Positions 7,018-16,044 of a stretch of DNA of 64,000 nt are shown here, in pieces. This DNA is from Akkermansia muciniphila (GTDB taxonomy: Bacteria > Verrucomicrobiota > Verrucomicrobiia > Verrucomicrobiales > Akkermansiaceae): assembly GCA_945888515.1 (NCBI GenBank), contig CAMDAD010000007.1:62001-126000 (forward strand). Direction: 5' to 3'. Every line of letters starts with the position of its first letter. Positions within the stretch are counted from its first letter, which is position 1. A program made the translations under genes and the position numbers. Below the pieces are notes generated by a model. It had not been told where the DNA came from, made no database searches, and saw nothing but the letters and a program-made list of their open reading frames with translations.

Positions 7018-9024
7018 TCACTCGATGGTCATCTCGTGAACGATCAGCCAGAATTTTTGCGGGGCAGTCACCAGCACACGCAGTGCTTTGCTTTGAGCCG
7101 GGATGGAACCTGAGGCTTTGCCTTCGGAGAAGTCTGCCACTTTGATCCAAGTGCTGCCATCGACAGAATACTGTAGCTCACCCTTTTCCAAGCGATCGCC
7201 ATTCTGGCTCGCCTTGCCGCCGGTTTGCACCGTGACTCTCGCAACTGCGGTCAGGGGCGATTTCAGGCGCAGCGTGATGTGGTCGTCTTTTTTCAATTCC
7301 CGACCCGCCCAGAAAAATGTATTCGCCCGGCCATCGTAAGCGAACTCGATAGCGTGATCGGCATGCACGTTGAGGGAAGTCTCGATCACTGAGCCGTCCT
7401 TGGTTTTCTTTTGGGGCGGATCCAGGGGCACGGCGCGATTGATGCCGAGCGCGTCGTAAAATTTCATCACACCATCGAGTCGCACACGGAAATCCTCGTA
7501 GTTTTTCTTGTCCTTCGGCAGCCAGGCGATCTCCGCCAGCGCCGCGATGCGAGGAAACGCCATGTATTCGACCTTTTTCCAGTCCTTCATATATTCCGTC
7601 CAGAGCTGCCCCTGCACGCCAAGGATTTGCTTGCGCTCCTTCTCATTGCGCGCCACCGAGGCCGGATCGTAGCCGTAGAGTTTTGAGACGGGTAAAAATC
7701 CGCCAATCGCCTCAAACTCGGCTCCCTTCGATAGCTCCTCGCCAACGGGGCGCTGGTAGTGATCGAGGTAGGCATAGGCATTCGGCGCCATCACCACATT
7801 GTTGCCGAGATCGAGCGCGTGCTGCGCCCACTTCAGATCGCGCCAGACCATCATCGTCGCAGATTTTGGCAAGCCCCCTTCTTGAATCTCATCCCAGCCG
7901 ACCAGCGAACGGTTTTTCGAGGCGAGGAATTTTTCGATGCGGCGGATGAAATAACTTTGCAGCTCATCGGCATTTTTCAGACCCTCGCGCTGCATCACTT
8001 CCTTGGCGAACTTCGACTGATTCCACTGGGACTTCGGTGCCTCATCGCCGCCGATGTGGATGAATTTCGACGGAAACAAGTCACATACCTCCGTGAGTAT
8101 GTCCTCGAGAAAGCGGAAGGTTTCCTCCTTCGGCGCGAAAACATACGGATGCACGCCCCAGCGCGTCATCACTTTCGGGTTGTAGCCAGGGATGTCGGTA
8201 TTGCCGAATTGCGGATAAGCCGCGATCGCCGCCGCCGCATGTCCGGGCAGTTCGATTTCCGGCACGATGGTGATGTGGCGGGCGCTGGCATAGGCGACCA
8301 GCTGCTTGATTTGCTCCTGCGTGTAGAAACCACCATAGCGCTTGCCGTCGTCGCTATTACGATTGCCATACGGCGGTGTGGAGTCGCGAAACGCTCCCAC
8401 AGCGGTGAGCTTGGGATACTTTTTGATCTCGATACGCCAGCCCTGGTCTTCGGTGAGGTGCCAGTGAAAGACGTTGAGTTTGTGAAATGCCATTTGGTCG
8501 ATGAATTTCTTCAACTCTTCAATCGGGTAAAAATGGCGTCCGCAATCGAGATGCATGCCGCGCCAGCCATACTCCGGTTCGTCAGAAATCTTGAGCGCGG
8601 GAAGACTCACCGATTTTTCCGCCATCGGCGCCGCAGCTGGTAAGAGCTGTAACAGCGTCTGTATCCCAGCAAAAGCACCCGCCACATCCTTACCCGTGAT
8701 TTTCACCCCACGCGGCGCGACCGTCATTTCATAGCCGCCGGGCTTCAGAGCGAGTGAGGAATCGAGATCGAGCGCGATTTCCGAGGATAGCATGATGCGA
8801 AGCTCTTCCGCGACGCTCCTAGTCTTTTCACCAGTCAAACGTTCGATTTTATCAGCAAGAATCGCCGTCTCCACGCTCAGTTGCCGATCAAACCGGATCG
8901 CGGTCGCAGCACTTAAGACAAACGAACCCTCCTGTTTCTGTAGCACTTTCGGCTGAGGTATCAATGGCAAGCTTTGTGCCATAATCGATGTCGTAGTCAA
9001 AATCCAAATAAATGTATGTTTCAT
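7018..9024 (-). CDS. Secreted GH20 beta-N-acetylhexosaminidase
   Basis: A 668-residue exported glycosidase that removes terminal GlcNAc/GalNAc residues. It has a signal peptide (to about residue 18, 'TTTSIMAQS') and an N-terminal GH20b-like domain to about 140. The GH20 TIM barrel opens with 'GWRGMHLDCGRHFYP', followed by 'FHWHLTEDQGWRIEI' and the catalytic Asp-Glu pair in 'FIHIGGDEAPKSQW' (about residue 325). A C-terminal beta domain (about 530-668) resembles carbohydrate-binding discoidin-like modules. It is a single gene with its own promoter region. Likely substrates are chitin fragments, host or algal glycans, or cell-wall GlcNAc; the sequence does not choose between them. Confidence 0.93.
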   Translation of the reverse strand: MKHTFIWILTTTSIMAQSLPLIPQPKVLQKQEGSFVLSAATAIRFDRQLSVETAILADKIERLTGEKTRSVAEELRIMLSSEIALDLDSSLALKPGGYEMTVAPRGVKITGKDVAGAFAGIQTLLQLLPAAAPMAEKSVSLPALKISDEPEYGWRGMHLDCGRHFYPIEELKKFIDQMAFHKLNVFHWHLTEDQGWRIEIKKYPKLTAVGAFRDSTPPYGNRNSDDGKRYGGFYTQEQIKQLVAYASARHITIVPEIELPGHAAAAIAAYPQFGNTDIPGYNPKVMTRWGVHPYVFAPKEETFRFLEDILTEVCDLFPSKFIHIGGDEAPKSQWNQSKFAKEVMQREGLKNADELQSYFIRRIEKFLASKNRSLVGWDEIQEGGLPKSATMMVWRDLKWAQHALDLGNNVVMAPNAYAYLDHYQRPVGEELSKGAEFEAIGGFLPVSKLYGYDPASVARNEKERKQILGVQGQLWTEYMKDWKKVEYMAFPRIAALAEIAWLPKDKKNYEDFRVRLDGVMKFYDALGINRAVPLDPPQKKTKDGSVIETSLNVHADHAIEFAYDGRANTFFWAGRELKKDDHITLRLKSPLTAVARVTVQTGGKASQNGDRLEKGELQYSVDGSTWIKVADFSEGKASGSIPAQSKALRVLVTAPQKFWLIVHEMTIE

Positions 9025-9408
9025 GTGTACAGAAATCTGTTAGCAAGTTCCGAAGTTACGCGCAAGTGATTTTCATATAAATCATTCTATATGACTTACG
9101 CTTAGCACTTATCAGACGAAATTTTGATTACATTTACTCTTAATGTTCAAAACAAACGCATGATCGACAGCGCCGTTAATCATCAACGGCGGCAAATCAC
9201 AAGCATCGCTTCAAGCATTCGATCCAAACGCTCGCTTTAAATACACAAAACATACGTTTGATTGAATCATTCTTTCCCTAGACCTCATTCTTGTCGATCG
9301 AACGACTCTTGCAGGATTCTCGTAGATCATCGGAGATGTGAATAAGGTCAAAGATCCGCGAACTTTTCCTTGCCAAAGCTGCCGCATTCGCATACGGAAC
9401 TGCCTCGC
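9025..9408. promoter_or_regulatory. Divergent intergenic region with inverted repeat
   Basis: 384 nt between divergently transcribed genes, so it must contain two promoters. An AT-rich inverted repeat, TCATATA-N8-TATATGA (9073-9094), lies about 50 nt upstream of the hexosaminidase start and may be an operator. No small gene or RNA is evident. Confidence 0.35.
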
Positions 9409-10053
9409 ATGACTCACCGTTTGTTCCCTCTTTTGGCCTCCGTGTTTGCTCTGGTTTTGGCGCTCAACAGCTGCGCCAATCGAGCGGACGCGCCTTCTGA
9501 TCGGACGAAACCTTTCGTTAACCCCCACCCTCCCGGAACTTACGCACACTTCACCGCCGATCCATCTTACCCGAAGACCTTCTCGATCTACAAAAACCAC
9601 GAGCTCTACTCCCAAGCCGAAGCCGGTGTATCGCAAATCGTGCTAGATACCACCATCCAGCGTGGCAAACTCATGGTTGGCGATCAGGTAGTCATGGACT
9701 ATCCCATTTCGAGCGGTCGCAGCTCTCACCCCACCCCTAAGGGCCGCTTTGTTGTATTAGAAAAAATTGTCGATAAAAAATCGAATCGATACGGCAGGAT
9801 GTATGACGCTGCTGGCGAAGTCGTGAATACCGATGCCGATATCACCACCGACGTCATTCCGGAAGGCGGCAAGTTCGAAGGTGCTTTCATGAAATACTGG
9901 ATGCGCCTGACCTGGGACGGTGTGGGTCATCATATCGGTCCGATACCCAGCAGCCGCCGCGCCGTCTCGCACGGCTGCATTCGTGGTTACCACAGGGCCA
10001 TGCCTGAAATTTACGCAAAAGTAGCTGTCGGGACACCCGTTACCATTCAGTAA
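9409..10053 (+). CDS. L,D-transpeptidase (YkuD domain) lipoprotein
   Basis: A 214-residue lipoprotein predicted to remodel peptidoglycan or to link it to proteins at the outer face of the cytoplasmic membrane or in the periplasm. The start at ATG 9409 gives a lipoprotein signal peptide with lipobox 'LNSC' (Cys near residue 21). The YkuD catalytic motif 'SHGCIRGYH' carries the nucleophilic cysteine near residue 185. 'GRSSHPTPKGRFVV' is the typical earlier strand of the domain. The upstream TTG (9370) would place a charged stretch before the signal and is rejected. It stands alone between a hexosaminidase and kbl. Confidence 0.9.
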   Translation: MTHRLFPLLASVFALVLALNSCANRADAPSDRTKPFVNPHPPGTYAHFTADPSYPKTFSIYKNHELYSQAEAGVSQIVLDTTIQRGKLMVGDQVVMDYPISSGRSSHPTPKGRFVVLEKIVDKKSNRYGRMYDAAGEVVNTDADITTDVIPEGGKFEGAFMKYWMRLTWDGVGHHIGPIPSSRRAVSHGCIRGYHRAMPEIYAKVAVGTPVTIQ

Positions 10054-10129
10054 GAGCTGTACTGATCAATAGGTCACCCGCTGAAACTTTGGACTTTGCG
10101 TTTTGGCATGGGCACTGTATCTGTGCCCT

Positions 10130-11329
10130 GTGATCTCTCCACCAACATTGTCATTTTTTGAAGATACGCTCGCACAAATTCATACGGATGGTCTCTATAA
10201 GACCGAGCGCGCCATCGCCTCCTCGCAAAACTCGCTGATCCAGCTCGAGGATGGTCGCCAGGTGATCAATATGTGCGCCAACAACTACCTCGGCCTCGCC
10301 GATCACCCGCGAGTGATCGAAGCAGCACGCGCGGCGCTATCGAAATGGGGTTTCGGCATGGCATCCGTGCGTTTCATTTGCGGTACCCAAACGCTACACC
10401 GCGAGTTGGAAGAAGCCATCTCCTGCTTCCTCGGCACCGAGGACACCATCCTCTACCCCAGTTGTTTCGATGCAAACGGCGGCTTGTTTGAAGTGCTTCT
10501 CTCTGAGGCTGATGCCGTCATTTCCGATTCACTCAACCACGCGTCCATCATCGATGGCGTGCGTCTCTGCAAAGCCAAGCGCTACCGCTATGCCAGTAAC
10601 AACATGGCCGATTTGGAAAGACAACTGCAACAGGCCAGTGCAGACGGGGCTCGCTTCAAGCTCATCACCACCGATGGCGTTTTTTCGATGGATGGCATCA
10701 TCGCCCAGCTCGATCAAGTGCACGCACTCGCAGAAAAATACGACGCCATCGTGCACTTCGATGACTGCCACGGCACAGGCTTCCTCGGCGCGCGCGGTCG
10801 TGGCACGCACGAGCATTGCGGGCTATTCGGCAAGATCGACCTCACTACCAGCACCCTCGGCAAGGCCCTCGGCGGTGCGTCCGGCGGCTATACCTCGGGG
10901 AAAAAAGAAATCATCGAGCTGCTGCGCCAGCGCTCGCGTCCGTATCTTTTCTCCAATAGCATCGCGCCCGTGATCGTCGCCGCGTCGCTGGAAGTCTTCC
11001 GCATGTTGGAGGAATCGATCGAGCTAGCCGAAAAAGTCAAATCCAACACCACCTACTTCCGCAAGGCTATGGAGCAAACCGGTTTCACCATCAGCGGCAA
11101 GGATCATCCCATCACTCCCGTCATGCTCGGCGAGGCCACCCTGGCCCAAGAGTTTTCCCGGCAGCTTCTCGACCACGGCATTTTTGCCATCGGCTTCTTC
11201 TACCCGGTCGTCGCACAAGGCAAAGCCCGCATCCGCACCCAAATCAGCGCCGCCCATAGCCGCGAGCAGCTTGATCAAGCAATCGACGCCTTTGTCAAAG
11301 TCGGAAAGTCCCTCAAGGTCATCGAATGA
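10130..11329 (+). CDS. kbl: Glycine C-acetyltransferase (2-amino-3-ketobutyrate CoA ligase)
   Basis: A PLP enzyme of the alpha-oxoamine synthase family that cleaves 2-amino-3-ketobutyrate with CoA to glycine and acetyl-CoA, the second step of threonine breakdown. It follows E. coli Kbl closely: '[12 protein letters not shown]', '[13 protein letters not shown]', '[20 protein letters not shown]', the pyridine-contacting 'FDDCHGTGF', and the PLP lysine in '[14 protein letters not shown]'. The frame is open to TTG 10103, and no ATG fits the expected N-terminus. GTG 10130 (399 residues) or TTG 10148 gives the length of E. coli Kbl, and I list the GTG. No threonine dehydrogenase gene lies next to it. 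Confidence 0.9.
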   Translation: MISPPTLSFFEDTLAQIHTDGLYKTERAIASSQNSLIQLEDGRQVINMCANNYLGLADHPRVIEAARAALSKWGFGMASVRFICGTQTLHRELEEAISCFLGTEDTILYPSCFDANGGLFEVLLSEADAVISDSLNHASIIDGVRLCKAKRYRYASNNMADLERQLQQASADGARFKLITTDGVFSMDGIIAQLDQVHALAEKYDAIVHFDDCHGTGFLGARGRGTHEHCGLFGKIDLTTSTLGKALGGASGGYTSGKKEIIELLRQRSRPYLFSNSIAPVIVAASLEVFRMLEESIELAEKVKSNTTYFRKAMEQTGFTISGKDHPITPVMLGEATLAQEFSRQLLDHGIFAIGFFYPVVAQGKARIRTQISAAHSREQLDQAIDAFVKVGKSLKVIE

Positions 11330-11522
11330 GAAATTATCGCCGCTTCACACCCGCACAGATCATGTGAAGATCCCTACGGAATACGTTACTCCTAAAATAA
11401 TGCGGTAACTCCGATAGTCTCACACATTCCCTGCAGAAAAACGGATCAATAGCGTCCACGAATCAAATTTTTCACTCTCTCGATCTTGATTATTTCATGG
11501 TCGTATCAAGGTTTCAAGAAGG

Positions 11523-11595
11523 TGGCTCGAGCCGGGATCGAACCAGCGACACGCGGATTTTCAATCCGCTGCTCTACCAACTGAGCTATCGAGCC
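11523..11595 (-). tRNA. tRNA-Phe (anticodon GAA)
   Basis: A 73-nt cloverleaf on the minus strand. The 7-bp acceptor stem GGCTCGA/TCGAGCC is perfect, the D arm contains AGCTCAGTTGGTAGAGC, the anticodon loop reads TTGAAAA (GAA), and the T arm contains GGTTCGATCCC. The discriminator is A. The next bases are CCT, so CCA is not encoded and must be added by a nucleotidyltransferase. The flanks show no integrase or attachment site. Confidence 0.95.
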
Positions 11596-11639
11596 ATGCA
11601 TTGCTGCATCTTGGTGTCCCACATGCAGTGGGGGCGCGG

Positions 11640-11667
11640 ATTATGACCACGATTGACGTTTTGGCAA
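11640..11667 (-). promoter_or_regulatory. Predicted sigma-70-type promoter of tRNA-Phe
   Basis: On the minus strand TTGCCA (11667-11662) and CATAAT (11645-11640) are separated by 16 nt. This places transcription start roughly 40 nt before the tRNA. The same TTGCCA hexamer occurs at a similar place before tRNA-Lys. The prediction is from the motif alone. Confidence 0.45.
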
Positions 11668-11742
11668 TGCAAAAATGCATCATTTGCCAAAAATTTTCCC
11701 GCCTGCATTGCCAAGCGTTGCCACAGCCGCTATGGTTTGGCC

Positions 11743-12576
11743 ATGCCTGCGATTGATTTGGGAATGCGTTGTTTGCTGGAAATCCATGGACCGGATGCCG
11801 TTCGCTACCTGAACGGTCAAGTGACGCAAGATGTCCGTTTGCTGGCCCGTCATCCAAAGCAGGCGCTTGCCTCATGCATCACGGATGCGAAGGGTCGCAT
11901 GCAGGCTTTTGTCACGCTTTACTGGCACGTTGCCGAGCAGCCTACGATCTGGATCGAGGCCCCTGCGGACTTGCGTGATGCATTGATTGCGCGCGTCTCC
12001 CGTTATCTCATTGCCGACGATGCCGAGATCGATGACATTTCAGAACAATACCGCCTGCTTCACCTCATCGATGAGCCCACACACGACAATGATTTTTCCC
12101 ATGCTCGTTTTGGCATTGCGGGAGCAGATCGATGGGTGCCAGCAACTGCGAATCTAACAGATTTAGCACTTTGGGGTCAAGAAAAAGCCGAGCGCCTGCG
12201 GATCGAAAACGGCATACCCGCCTGGGGATCAGAGCTAACGGATGGTATGCTACCTCCAGAAGCGGGGCTAGATGCCTCGGCCATTTCTTATCAAAAAGGA
12301 TGCTACATCGGCCAGGAAGTCATCTCGCGAATCAAGTCCGCGGGTAAGGTCAATCGTCGGCTTGCTCATTTTCTGTTAGAGGGTAACGGTGTCACCGTCG
12401 GGTCGATCTTAACCGATGAATCAGGCGCAGTGGTGGGAGAAATCACCAGCCTAGCTCATCCTCACGCGCTAGGTTATGTGTCCAAAAAAGGATTCGGCCT
12501 AAGCAACTTTTGTGTCCGTTCAACCGAGGGGGCTACGGTCGCCAGTGCCGTACTCTCCTTGTCGAATCAACGCTGA
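11743..12576 (+). CDS. ygfZ: YgfZ/GcvT-like folate-binding protein
   Basis: A 277-residue folate-binding protein of the YgfZ/IBA57 family, which helps maintain certain iron-sulfur enzymes. The family signature 'KGCYIGQEVISRIKSAGKVNRRL' (first part K-G-C-Y-x-G-Q-E) is intact near residue 190. The aminomethyltransferase-like N-terminus reads 'LLEIHGPDAVRYLNGQVTQDV'. I use ATG 11743 because the 30 codons upstream of it in the same frame do not look like family sequence. It overlaps the aspartyl-protease gene convergently by 10 nt. Confidence 0.9.
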   Translation: MPAIDLGMRCLLEIHGPDAVRYLNGQVTQDVRLLARHPKQALASCITDAKGRMQAFVTLYWHVAEQPTIWIEAPADLRDALIARVSRYLIADDAEIDDISEQYRLLHLIDEPTHDNDFSHARFGIAGADRWVPATANLTDLALWGQEKAERLRIENGIPAWGSELTDGMLPPEAGLDASAISYQKGCYIGQEVISRIKSAGKVNRRLAHFLLEGNGVTVGSILTDESGAVVGEITSLAHPHALGYVSKKGFGLSNFCVRSTEGATVASAVLSLSNQR

Positions 12577-13976
12577 TACAGGAAGATTTTTTTCTCGCTA
12601 TAAGTGATCACGGCATCGAGTTCACGCATGAAGTCGGCACCGAACAGGCCAACGTAATCCAACTCGCGTCCGCTGCGCGCGGACATGTCTGTGGCGAGGG
12701 TACGGCGGTTCGTCATCTCCACTTTACCGAGGCTGATTTTTTTCATCACCGTCTCACCAGCAGGTGCAAAACCACCGATGCCGTAGACTTTGTGGTCCAT
12801 GGGTCCGACCTCACAACCGCTCTTGTTCGCTTGTTTGAGATCAAGCAGCGAGCTATCGGCACCGGTATCAATCATCCAGGTGACAGGGTTTTCATTCAAC
12901 GTGCCATCGACAAAAATGTGGTTACCACGGCGCTCATAGAGGAACGCGTTATACTTGCGCAAATTCAGTAACTCCTCAATGGTCAAGGCTCCACAGAAAC
13001 GAAGAAAAAAATCGCCTGCTTCGGTCCATGCATCCGCATACTTCTGATCTTCATCCGAAAGATTGGCGATCTGCACTTGCTGCGATTTGCCATTCACGAG
13101 TTTCACCGTGATGACCGTGGAGGTCTTCGAGACGATGTTGGCGCGGAAGCTCTTGCCATCGCGCGTTTTGAAGATGCGAAAATTGAGCTCTTCGTCTTTG
13201 TTTGCGACCTCACCATCGATGCCGACATCCTCTGATTTCGCAGCATCGCGCTCGAGCTGGGTGCGGTCGGACTTGTCGGGACGGAAAAAAATTCGGTTTT
13301 CTTTGTAAGAGATCACGGTATCTAGCTGGGATAAGAGATCTGCGCCGAAAAGACCTGCGGTGTCGTTCGACTTCGCCCCCTCCGGTTTATCCTTATCCAT
13401 ATCGGTCGCCAAAATCTTGCGATCCTTGAACAGTGATTCCCCCAGCGCAAGCGTGGGAACCGCGACCCAACCAGCGGGCACGTCGCCAGCGACGCCCGAA
13501 ATCATTTGCGTCATCGGGCCGACCGTGAGATCACATTTTTCCACTGTCTTGGTATGAAGCAGGCTCGTTCCCGCGCCCGTATCGATGATGAACTTGGTGT
13601 CCTTTCCATTGAGCTTCGCGGTGATGATGATGGAGTTTCCCTGCAATGTCATCGGAAAAGACTCATAGCCACGAAGTTCTAACAATTGACGCACGCTCAG
13701 GCCCAGGCATTTCTGCAGGAAGTAGGCTTTTTCCTTACTCCAGTCCTTGATGTATTTCTGATCATTTTCAGACAAGCTTGTCAGAGGCACCACCGCGCGG
13801 CGCTTGTTTTCAAGTAGCAGCGTGGCGCTCTTTTCGTCCTTATCGATCAAAGCCGCTTTGATTTCCTTGCCATTGGCGCCTGTAAATACGCGTACTTCTT
13901 GGCCGGTAGTGCTGTCCTGCGCCATGAGAGGGCAAAGGGCGCAGAGAAGAGTCAAATAAATGGTATGGAATTTCAT
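12567..13976 (-). CDS. Secreted protein with two SHD1 + retropepsin-like aspartyl protease modules
   Basis: A 469-residue exported protein made of one module repeated twice. A signal peptide ('TLLCALCPLMAQ') is followed by SHD1-like domain 1 ('VRVFTGANGKEIKAAL', about 25-80) and retropepsin domain 1 with active-site 'FIIDTGAGTSLL' (about 130). SHD1-like domain 2 ('FRIFKTRDGKSFRANI') and retropepsin domain 2 with 'WMIDTGADSSLL' (about 365) come next. Each protease half ends with a similar 'GLFGAD...LD.VI.Y' block. One chain thus carries both aspartates that viral retropepsins obtain by dimerising. Start at ATG 13976. It follows another SHD1 gene in the same operon. The substrate is unknown. 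Confidence 0.8.
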   Translation of the reverse strand: MKFHTIYLTLLCALCPLMAQDSTTGQEVRVFTGANGKEIKAALIDKDEKSATLLLENKRRAVVPLTSLSENDQKYIKDWSKEKAYFLQKCLGLSVRQLLELRGYESFPMTLQGNSIIITAKLNGKDTKFIIDTGAGTSLLHTKTVEKCDLTVGPMTQMISGVAGDVPAGWVAVPTLALGESLFKDRKILATDMDKDKPEGAKSNDTAGLFGADLLSQLDTVISYKENRIFFRPDKSDRTQLERDAAKSEDVGIDGEVANKDEELNFRIFKTRDGKSFRANIVSKTSTVITVKLVNGKSQQVQIANLSDEDQKYADAWTEAGDFFLRFCGALTIEELLNLRKYNAFLYERRGNHIFVDGTLNENPVTWMIDTGADSSLLDLKQANKSGCEVGPMDHKVYGIGGFAPAGETVMKKISLGKVEMTNRRTLATDMSARSGRELDYVGLFGADFMRELDAVITYSEKKIFLYQR

Positions 13977-14006
13977 AAAATGATATCGATGAGTCTGGGT
14001 CATGTG

Positions 14007-15275
14007 TTACTTAAAGTCATTGCTTTTGACATACTCAATCCAGTCGGCTTCCATCGCTTTCACAGAGTCAAAGCCGTAAATTTTCGCCAACTCCTCCAAC
14101 TCCGGAATGGTGTTGTTAGATTCCACACGTCGCACGGTGCGGGCGAAGGCACAAACTCGCTTGGGTGTGCTTTGCAAGTAATTCGCAAGGGAGTAAACGA
14201 GCACTAACTTTGCGGGATTCAGCGTATCAGATTCCACCGCGAAGATTTCTTCCAGGTTCGGTGTGATTTTGCCGCGCTTTACCTCGGACTTCAATATGCG
14301 CGGCCATGCCGAGCCATCATCGAAGCCAGACTTGGAAGAAATTTCATCCCCACCCGTGCCACCGACATCTAACAATTGTGTTTCCGTAACACCTGCCAAG
14401 CGGATCTCTTTGTAAAAGGCATGACCCGTCACAATCGTGAAATATCCTTTGGCACCAATGCTGCTCACGCCGCCCATTTGCTGGTTGAGCAAGTGCCCAG
14501 CGATGCAGTGGGTAGGAAATGCAGTGAAGACTTTTTTGTGCTCACGGCCATGATCCATGTTGAATACCGAAGCGATCGGGTGAAATTTTTCCGTCTCGCA
14601 CATTTTCTCTGGTAGTTCGATCGAAGTCCCGCCCGTGCGATTCCATGAAGCGGCATGCTGTTGCGCTCTTTGCTGGCCCTCAGCATCCGCGGCTTCCGCA
14701 GAGAGGATTTGCGCCACCCAATCGCCCAGCGCTTTGTAGGCCTCACGATCTTCACAGACAAAAATCACACGACGCTTCTCTCCCCAGTCGCGACGAAAAT
14801 TCATGTGATAAAATGCCATGCCATGCCACAGACGCTCAGCGATTTCTGCCACGACCTGCGGACGGACATCGCCAGCATAAGCAATCAAAAAATGCTCGGT
14901 TTGCAATTGATCGAATATCGCCTCGGAGTCGTTCTCGGAAAGCTTCCTTTTCTCGGGTAGTTTTTTGAATGTACTACTATCAATCTTCACCTCTTTTTCT
15001 GGAGTGCTCAATTCACCTGCCGTGAGAATCGCTTCTGGAGCTTGGAAATTTTCTACCAGATACTGACGGTCTGCCAGCGACAGGTCTGTCACGGGTAATT
15101 TGATTTCTTTCCGCTCCTTGGTTACCAAAATCGCATTCTGCCCGTCCAGCTTGCCGAGAGTGGCGTCCACCGTGGACCCCTTCAACGATGTCCAAGTCCT
15201 CACATCTTCCGCGTTGGCCATCGCGACCATTGCCATGCTGGTGAAGATTGCCATGCAATCGATAAATTTTCTCAT
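14007..15275 (-). CDS. Secreted SHD1-domain protein of unknown function
   Basis: 422 residues from ATG 15275 with an N-terminal signal peptide ('MAIFTSMAMVAMANA'). An SHD1-like domain follows ('RTWTSLKGSTVDATLGKLDG...DRQYL', about 25-75), the same module found in the next gene. The middle region 'TEHFLIAYAGDVRPQVVAEIAERLWHGMAFYH' and 'RRVIFVCEDREAYKALGDW' resembles peptidase-like domains of planctomycete and verrucomicrobial proteins (DUF1570 type), but I do not see an HExxH zinc motif. The gene lies 30 nt upstream of the tandem aspartyl protease and is probably co-transcribed. Function is unknown; an inactive peptidase fold is possible. Confidence 0.7.
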   Translation of the reverse strand: MRKFIDCMAIFTSMAMVAMANAEDVRTWTSLKGSTVDATLGKLDGQNAILVTKERKEIKLPVTDLSLADRQYLVENFQAPEAILTAGELSTPEKEVKIDSSTFKKLPEKRKLSENDSEAIFDQLQTEHFLIAYAGDVRPQVVAEIAERLWHGMAFYHMNFRRDWGEKRRVIFVCEDREAYKALGDWVAQILSAEAADAEGQQRAQQHAASWNRTGGTSIELPEKMCETEKFHPIASVFNMDHGREHKKVFTAFPTHCIAGHLLNQQMGGVSSIGAKGYFTIVTGHAFYKEIRLAGVTETQLLDVGGTGGDEISSKSGFDDGSAWPRILKSEVKRGKITPNLEEIFAVESDTLNPAKLVLVYSLANYLQSTPKRVCAFARTVRRVESNNTIPELEELAKIYGFDSVKAMEADWIEYVKSNDFK

Positions 15276-15444
15276 GTGTTCAGTCTCAGAAAGGTATCTC
15301 GTAAAAGCAAGAAAAAAGGGCAACGTTTGCGCGCGCAAGGCATGCCTTACACGCATTCACGGGGATATTGGTGATGCATACGGGAGTATATTGGTGACGG
15401 AATGGGTGGCGACTCGATGAGACCCATACCAGTGTTCGATTCGA

Positions 15445-15882
15445 TCACTTCGTCTTCACGCGCACCATGCGCTTTATGCCACGCATCATTAAGCCCAGGA
15501 TCGGAAATTCCCCATACAGCACGAATGATGCATCCCAGTAATCCTCCTGCGCGGTGACCAATCCCTTTTCATTAAAGGCAAAGTGACTCACCCCTGGCAA
15601 GGTGCGCGGCTTACCACGGAAGTCGTAATGCATCGTCCAAAGTAAGCACCCCGCTTTTTCATCTCCCTGCATTTCCCTCACCACAATACGAATGTTATTC
15701 AGCTGGTGAAAGAGATCCTCCATCACTTTTTCGATTGCACGACTCCCTGTCGCCTCGTTGATCGGATCGCGAAAAGTGGCATGGGGTGAATACAATTCCG
15801 CAACGCGTGAGACGGTTTGGCGACTCATCTCTTGAAAAAATTGCGCCATGCGCGAGAGAGCAATCTGCTGATGATCTGTCAT
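15445..15882 (-). CDS. SnoaL/NTF2-like domain protein
   Basis: About 145 residues from ATG 15882. The pattern 'MAQFFQEMSRQTVSRVAELYSPHATFRDP' followed by 'VMEDLFHQLNNIRIVVREM' and 'GVSHFAFNEKGLVTAQEDYWDAS' is that of the NTF2-like superfamily (SnoaL-type), small cone-shaped folds used as ligand-binding proteins or isomerases. No catalytic set can be named. The 42 upstream in-frame codons run into the divergent promoter region and are not used. It is transcribed away from ymdB. Confidence 0.75.
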   Translation of the reverse strand: MTDHQQIALSRMAQFFQEMSRQTVSRVAELYSPHATFRDPINEATGSRAIEKVMEDLFHQLNNIRIVVREMQGDEKAGCLLWTMHYDFRGKPRTLPGVSHFAFNEKGLVTAQEDYWDASFVLYGEFPILGLMMRGIKRMVRVKTK

Positions 15883-16044
15883 AATCGTATATGTTACACC
15901 CAAGTGGCAAAATTGCAAAAATGCTCTCTGATTCAGGTCAAAAAATCTTTTGCGCATTAGTTTGACGCATAAAAAAACAAGGCTATGTTTTCCCCTCTGC
16001 GTACGCATAGCCAGAGGTATATCATCTCGCCACTTTTTTTATCC

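Noticed and set aside
7759..8643. 294-codon plus-strand frame opposite the hexosaminidase
   Set aside because: It mirrors the coding gene on the other strand; its low-complexity Arg/His-rich content and lack of a start context mark it as a shadow of a real gene with clear GH20 motifs.
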